Assembly (NCBI GenBank): GCA_905250115.1
Contig: CAJNOI010000021.1
Span: 244,758-308,757 of the forward strand
DNA length: 64,000 nt
Source of the DNA: Adineta steineri
Lineage: Eukaryota; Rotifera; Eurotatoria; Adinetida; Adinetidae
Reading direction: 5' to 3'
Position numbers and translations under genes: made by a program. A model generated the notes under the pieces. The model had not been told where the DNA came from. It did not search any database and saw only the letters and a list, made by a program, of their open reading frames with translations. Shown here one piece after another: positions 60,301 through 64,000 of this stretch (positions are counted from its first letter, which is position 1; each line of letters starts with the position of its first letter).

Positions 60301-62481
60301 AGTATAAATCATTGCTGATAAACGTGTTGAAAGATTTAGAATAAGTTGTTCAAATGCATATGTTAACAAATAAGAATCAGAGTATGTATTATAACTCCAA
60401 CCAGAATCTGTTAAACCAAAACCACCACATTCACCAAGAACTAATGCACGATCTTGATCATCAATTGCTGGTAAAAAAATATTTTTTGTATAATCATGTA
60501 TATCCCGCATATGTCCAATCCCTGTACGGTCTTGCCATCCACTAGCTGCATTAATTAATCGTTCAGAATCATAATGTTGAAGCCATTCTCCTAAACGTAT
60601 TGTATTATATTGACCCCATTCTTCATTAAACAGAACCCAAACAACAATCGATGGATGAAAGGAAAGAAAATCTATAATTGCTTTTAATTCATATTCAAAT
60701 TGAAGTTTAGATTTATATCGTCGTATTAATTTTGTTCGTGGATTTATATTTTCATTGACTAAAGTAGGTAATGGTAAATTATTTGTTCGATTATCACGAT
60801 GTAATCGTAATTGTTTATCATGTTCTAATTCAATTTCATAACCTTCGAATGAATCACCAGCAGGCATATCTTGCCAAACAAGCATACCTAAGACATCACA
60901 CCAATAATACCATCTTGATGTTTCGGTTTTCATATGTTTTCTTAATGTATTAAAACCTAATAATTTCATTTGTTTGATATCATATTTATATGCTTCATCT
61001 GTTGGTGCACGATATAAACCATCAGGCCAATAACCTTGATCAAGAACACCATACATAAAATATGGTTTATTGTTTAAACAAATGTTTTTTGGGTTTAAAC
61101 AAAGTGAAATTTGTCGAAAACCAATATAACTCGAAATTTCTTCAATAAATGTATAACTTTTATATAAATGAATACGTATATTATATAAATATGGATTTTC
61201 CGGTGACCATAGATTGATATCTGATAGAGGAAAAATAAATTCATTATCTTGATTACTTTTATTTGTTGTTAAAGTAATTAAATGTTCGAAATTTTGTTTA
61301 GATATTATAATTTCTAATTTATATTCATAATTAGCTTCAGATTTATTTAATATTTCATCATATGGAACATTTAATAATCGTTGTTTGGTTTTTTTTAAAT
61401 CGATCAATTCATATTTTGAATGTAGAGTTGGTAGAAATAGATCAATACGATAAATAAAATGAATTTGCTTCGAAGAAATTTTTGTTTTAAATTGTAAACG
61501 ATTAATATATACATTTGGTACACGTTCTAACCAAACAGTTCCCCAAATACCTGAACAAGGTGTATAAAGAATTGATTTTGGTTCGTCAATATCTAACATT
61601 TGTTTGCCTCGTGCTTGATACCATTGATTTGTTGGATCCCAAACACGTACAATGATTTCGTTATCATGTGTATGATTTAAATACGATGTTATATCATATG
61701 AAAATGGTTCATAACCACCTAAATGTTTTAAACCAATAAGACGATTATTTATATAAACAATTGTTTCATAATCAACTTTATCAAAATGTAAAATAATTCG
61801 ATATTGTTCATTAATATGAAGATGTTGAATATTAAATTTTCGTTTATACCAAAGAAACATTGTTGAATCAATACGTTTTTGTATACCGGATAAATATGAT
61901 TCAACAGGAAAAGGAACACGTATGAATTGATCATAAATTTTTGGAAATGTTTCATTAATTGAAGTTATTGTAAATGACCAAATTCCATTTAAATTCAACC
62001 ATAATTTACGTTTTAAATGTGGACGTGGATATTCGTTTAGTGGAATTGACTCGGAAAGAACTTTTTCTGTCCATTGTGTTGAAAAATTATTCATAGATTT
62101 CATTGATAATGTAGGTACAAAAGATGAAGGAGGAGAAGAAGAAATAGGGATAAATAATACGTCAGAAGATGGAAGTTTAAATTGAATAAATACAACTATT
62201 AGGAATCCAATGATAATAGCCTATTTCATATTATAGAAATCGTAAAAAGAAAACTCTCCTGTATGAAAATACAAAAAAAAAACGATATTTGTTTTTTTGA
62301 CTTTTTACATACCCATATTAAGTACTTCTTTTTTTGTCGTTGTAGCTTTACGTTTGTCCAATTCATCGAGAATTTCTTTAAGACGTCTAACATCATCTCC
62401 TTGTGCTGCATTTAATATTTCAAGATGATAACGATCAATATCACCTTCAGCTTTACTTCTTTTTGTACTTGTACAACCCAT
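57370..62481 (-). CDS. Ankyrin-repeat protein with N-terminal acylation motif; hosts a nested gene in intron 1
   Basis: Exons: 62313-62481, 59648-59728, 59224-59583, 58458-59167, 58321-58410, 57823-58263, 57660-57767 and 57370-57606. They sum to 2196 nt, an exact 731 codons plus stop. Exon 1 encodes 'MGCTSTKRSKAEGDIDRYHL', where Gly2/Cys3 is a classic myristoylation/palmitoylation signal, and an ankyrin-like start ('LEILNAAQGDDVRRLKEILD'). The body from 'GYREADGLTALSIAAGKKHK' is nearly all ankyrin repeats (about 15). Every second repeat carries a loop insertion of the type '-AP-G--A--L-I-GQTPLF', giving a higher-order unit of about 75 residues. Ankyrin arrays are protein-binding scaffolds; the partner is unknown. 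Intron 1 (59729-62312, 2584 nt) contains a complete GH2 gene on the same strand. Exon 1 ends with G and exon 2 begins GT, restoring a Gly codon; exon 2 has no Met of its own, so an upstream exon is required. Confidence 0.85.
59827..62220 (-). CDS. Glycoside hydrolase family 2 enzyme (beta-glucuronidase/beta-galactosidase-like), nested in an ankyrin-gene intron
   Basis: An uninterrupted frame from the first ATG (62101-62103) gives 758 aa. It opens with the GH2 sugar-binding domain ('LNLNGIWSFTI', 'IRVPFPVESYLSGIQ', 'VYINNRLIGLKHLGGYEPFS', 'CSGIWGTVWLERVP'). The central Ig-like domain contains 'INLWSPENPYLYNIRIHLYK'. The catalytic barrel follows ('RAPTDEAYKYDIKQMKLLGF', 'RWYYWCDVLGMLVWQDMP'). 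The acid/base Glu is probably in 'VVWVLFNEEWGQ' (residue about 490) and the nucleophile in 'LVLGECGGFG' (about 553). The frame stays open upstream of the ATG to a splice acceptor at 62221-62222 and encodes a hydrophobic stretch 'AIIIGFLIVVFIQF', a likely membrane anchor whose start must lie in an upstream exon. The enzyme removes non-reducing beta-linked sugars. No introns in the body; overall resemblance is to bacterial GH2 enzymes, so horizontal acquisition is plausible. Confidence 0.88.
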   Translation of the reverse strand, partial: AIIIGFLIVVFIQFKLPSSDVLFIPISSSPPSSFVPTLSMKSMNNFSTQWTEKVLSESIPLNEYPRPHLKRKLWLNLNGIWSFTITSINETFPKIYDQFIRVPFPVESYLSGIQKRIDSTMFLWYKRKFNIQHLHINEQYRIILHFDKVDYETIVYINNRLIGLKHLGGYEPFSYDITSYLNHTHDNEIIVRVWDPTNQWYQARGKQMLDIDEPKSILYTPCSGIWGTVWLERVPNVYINRLQFKTKISSKQIHFIYRIDLFLPTLHSKYELIDLKKTKQRLLNVPYDEILNKSEANYEYKLEIIISKQNFEHLITLTTNKSNQDNEFIFPLSDINLWSPENPYLYNIRIHLYKSYTFIEEISSYIGFRQISLCLNPKNICLNNKPYFMYGVLDQGYWPDGLYRAPTDEAYKYDIKQMKLLGFNTLRKHMKTETSRWYYWCDVLGMLVWQDMPAGDSFEGYEIELEHDKQLRLHRDNRTNNLPLPTLVNENINPRTKLIRRYKSKLQFEYELKAIIDFLSFHPSIVVWVLFNEEWGQYNTIRLGEWLQHYDSERLINAASGWQDRTGIGHMRDIHDYTKNIFLPAIDDQDRALVLGECGGFGLTDSGWSYNTYSDSYLLTYAFEQLILNLSTRLSAMIYTQLSDVENEKNGIFNYNRTILKFLPNRINQVLNKNFSQLYKLEHLWNLTSIPYTNYTDLSLSTSFNFKINRNPLKFYFYICYLYSFVNITIDKHYKISLNNTDEINDYHYISLPNNLFSNSLNQKHSLDIYLSYNNNDQSFLYINRTYFYLNLAILSE

Positions 62482-63414
62482 TATTTCTGAAAAAAAAACA
62501 AGAAATGTCTCGTAGAAATTTTTGTTTAAAGAAACGTAAAAAAAGTATTAAGATAAGTGTTTAAAAAAACTATAAAACGCTTAAAGCTTAATACGTACTT
62601 TTGATTTGAGAGACTCATTTCTAACATTAAATTATACAAGTAACCTTTAACTCAAGACAACCCTAAGAAAAAAAAATTTTGTTCGATGAAGCGGAAAAAA
62701 AAGAAATGAATAATGATATAAAAAAAAGAACAAATATCTCTCGTAAACATTTTTTTGTTACAGTAAATTTCTTGAATTTATTCTTATCAATAGACATAAC
62801 TGACGTGAATATGATACAGACAAAAGTAAACACTACAATAATGCACATATATATGTAAGATAAAAACAACAACAATAACATAGTCTGTGAATATTTATTT
62901 GTTTATGTTATCATTATCAAGTAAATTAAAATTTTAAAATCGAAATAAGAAGAAAAGAAATTTTTTTTCAAATTTATTAAAATATACAAATAGAAAAATA
63001 GTTTTATTTGATTATAAGAATATTTATCTAATGTTTATTTTGAGGTTTGATCGATATATAGATGTCGCTGTAAACATAATATTTATATATTATTTTATTT
63101 CTTATGAATTTTTTCATTTCGTGTATAAAAAAATTTCGAAAAAGAAAAAAATAAATATTTTCATTTATTATATTTTAATGAACAATGAATCATACATGTC
63201 AAAGAAGATAAAATAAACATTTTTATATCTCGAAAAGATAATTACCATCTTTATCATTAGTTACATATGAATAAATCAATCATATCAGAAGCTTCAAGTA
63301 TTTGATCATAATCGATGTAAATTTCGTACCTAAACGAAGGACGAAATATCAGTCTACCGATAAAGTCAATACGTAGCTTGAAATCTAAGATATTTAAACA
63401 TCCTATTTTAGATT
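62482..63414. other. Divergent intergenic region
   Basis: Holds the 5' region of the ankyrin/GH2 locus (minus) and of the FERRY3-like gene (plus). AT-rich with homopolymer runs. A TTTTAG at 63406-63411 just before the next ATG looks like a splice acceptor (upstream exon or trans-splice site). Confidence 0.4.
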
Positions 63415-64000
63415 ATGGGAAAACAAGTTCCATTTACATATTCAAATCATACGATTCTATTAGAAATTCCCAATACGACTTCTATAAATGAACATGCATA
63501 TCGTATATTAGATCAATGGCAGTTACCAGTTTTTGTTTTTCCAAGTATATATAAATGATATATTCATTTTTTGATTGATATTTTTGTTTCTCCATAGAAT
63601 TACAAGAAGCACTTCGATTATTTTTCAATGAACAAATTCAAATAGCAGCAGATGAAACAACACAATCTGCTGTTGAACCAATAATCAATGGACAAGTTGA
63701 AATTCAAACTATTCTTGATCAATGGTTTAAACTTGTTCAAGTTAGTTATTTATTTGAAAAATCATCATCATCAATTCTCTTCTTGTATTCTATAGGAATG
63801 TAAAACTTATATTCATCATCAAGAACGACCTAGTGACGAACAAATATTTTCAAATGCATTTCAAAATGTTCTAGGAACGAATTATGAAATTCTTCTTCAA
63901 CTTGAATATGTCTATCAAAGTGAAATTGAAGATATGTTAAAACAACGTGATAAACAATTACAAGAACTTGATGCAAAGTTTGAACAAAATTTTTAATTGA
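63415..64000 (+). CDS. FERRY complex subunit 3 (C12orf4)-like protein, N-terminal part, runs off the window
   Basis: Exons 63415-63544, 63598-63740 and 63796 onward join in frame. The protein begins 'MGKQVPFTYSNHTILLEIPN', continues 'LQEALRLFFNEQIQIAADET', 'INGQVEIQTILDQWFKLVQ' and 'NYEILLQLEYVYQSEIEDML' followed by 'KQRDKQLQELDAKFEQ'. The order and spacing match the N-terminal domain of human C12orf4/FERRY3 (compare its KEALTQFIEEE, SGEVDLHQLASTW and LLNLEHNYFVSISELI). FERRY is a Rab5 effector complex that links mRNAs to early endosomes. A stop follows at 63994-63996, but a GTTTGA donor at 63978 lies just before it. More likely the exon ends at 63977 and the gene continues beyond the window, since the human protein is about 550 aa. 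Homology is moderate. Confidence 0.65.

Overview
This is a eukaryotic, animal-type nuclear window: strongly AT-rich, with about twenty protein genes split by small GT-AG introns (mostly about 45-90 nt), two nuclear tRNA genes and one 100-N assembly gap. The gene set (AP-1 mu, CEP131, RanBP3, ECSIT, VPS28, MOSMO, ORP, PMCA, ACOT9, FERRY3-like) is metazoan. Compact genes, tiny introns, intronless GPCR and glycosyltransferase genes and a bacterial-looking GH2 glycosidase point to a bdelloid rotifer or similar small invertebrate; that assignment is an inference from gene style, not from a diagnostic sequence.

Layout. 1-6.5 kb: 3' part of an unrecognised nuclear-type gene (+), decayed coding-like fragments, a small single-exon gene (-), and the AP-1 mu adaptin gene (-). 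7.4-14.5 kb: CEP131 (-) and RanBP3 (+), divergent with 251 bp between starts. 15.7-18.7 kb: a small-heat-shock-type gene (+) that may carry two alpha-crystallin-like domains. 18.7-22.9 kb: gene-poor, with a degenerate tandem duplication. 22.9-24.8 kb: a branching N-acetylglucosaminyltransferase (+) and tRNA-Met. 26.4-33.9 kb: a GPCR (-), ECSIT (-), a membrane-anchored histidine phosphatase (+) and a four-TM protein (+). 36-42.9 kb: a LOTUS-domain-only protein (+), tRNA-Thr (-), a small secreted/GPI-type peptide (+), VPS28 (-), MOSMO (+) and an ORP1/2-type oxysterol-binding protein (+). 43.5-45.1 kb: assembly gap, a 343-bp hAT-type MITE with an 8-bp target duplication, and a plasma-membrane Ca2+-ATPase (-) of which only the N-terminal quarter is present. 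49.6-53.2 kb: a Zasp/PDLIM-like PDZ protein (-). 54-55.9 kb: ACOT9 (-). 57.4-62.5 kb: an ankyrin-repeat protein (-) with a whole GH2 glycosidase gene inside its first intron on the same strand. 63.4 kb to the edge: start of a FERRY3/C12orf4-like gene (+).

There is no operon logic; neighbouring genes serve unrelated housekeeping roles (vesicle traffic, centrosome, nuclear transport, mitochondria, lipid and calcium handling). The most striking item is the ankyrin/GH2 locus. The ankyrin first exon (62313-62481) joins in frame across 2.6 kb to the ankyrin body. The same exon, read in another frame and spliced through a 92-nt intron, would give the nested GH2 enzyme a basic tail plus membrane anchor. 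That suggests one promoter and one exon might serve two unrelated proteins in two reading frames.
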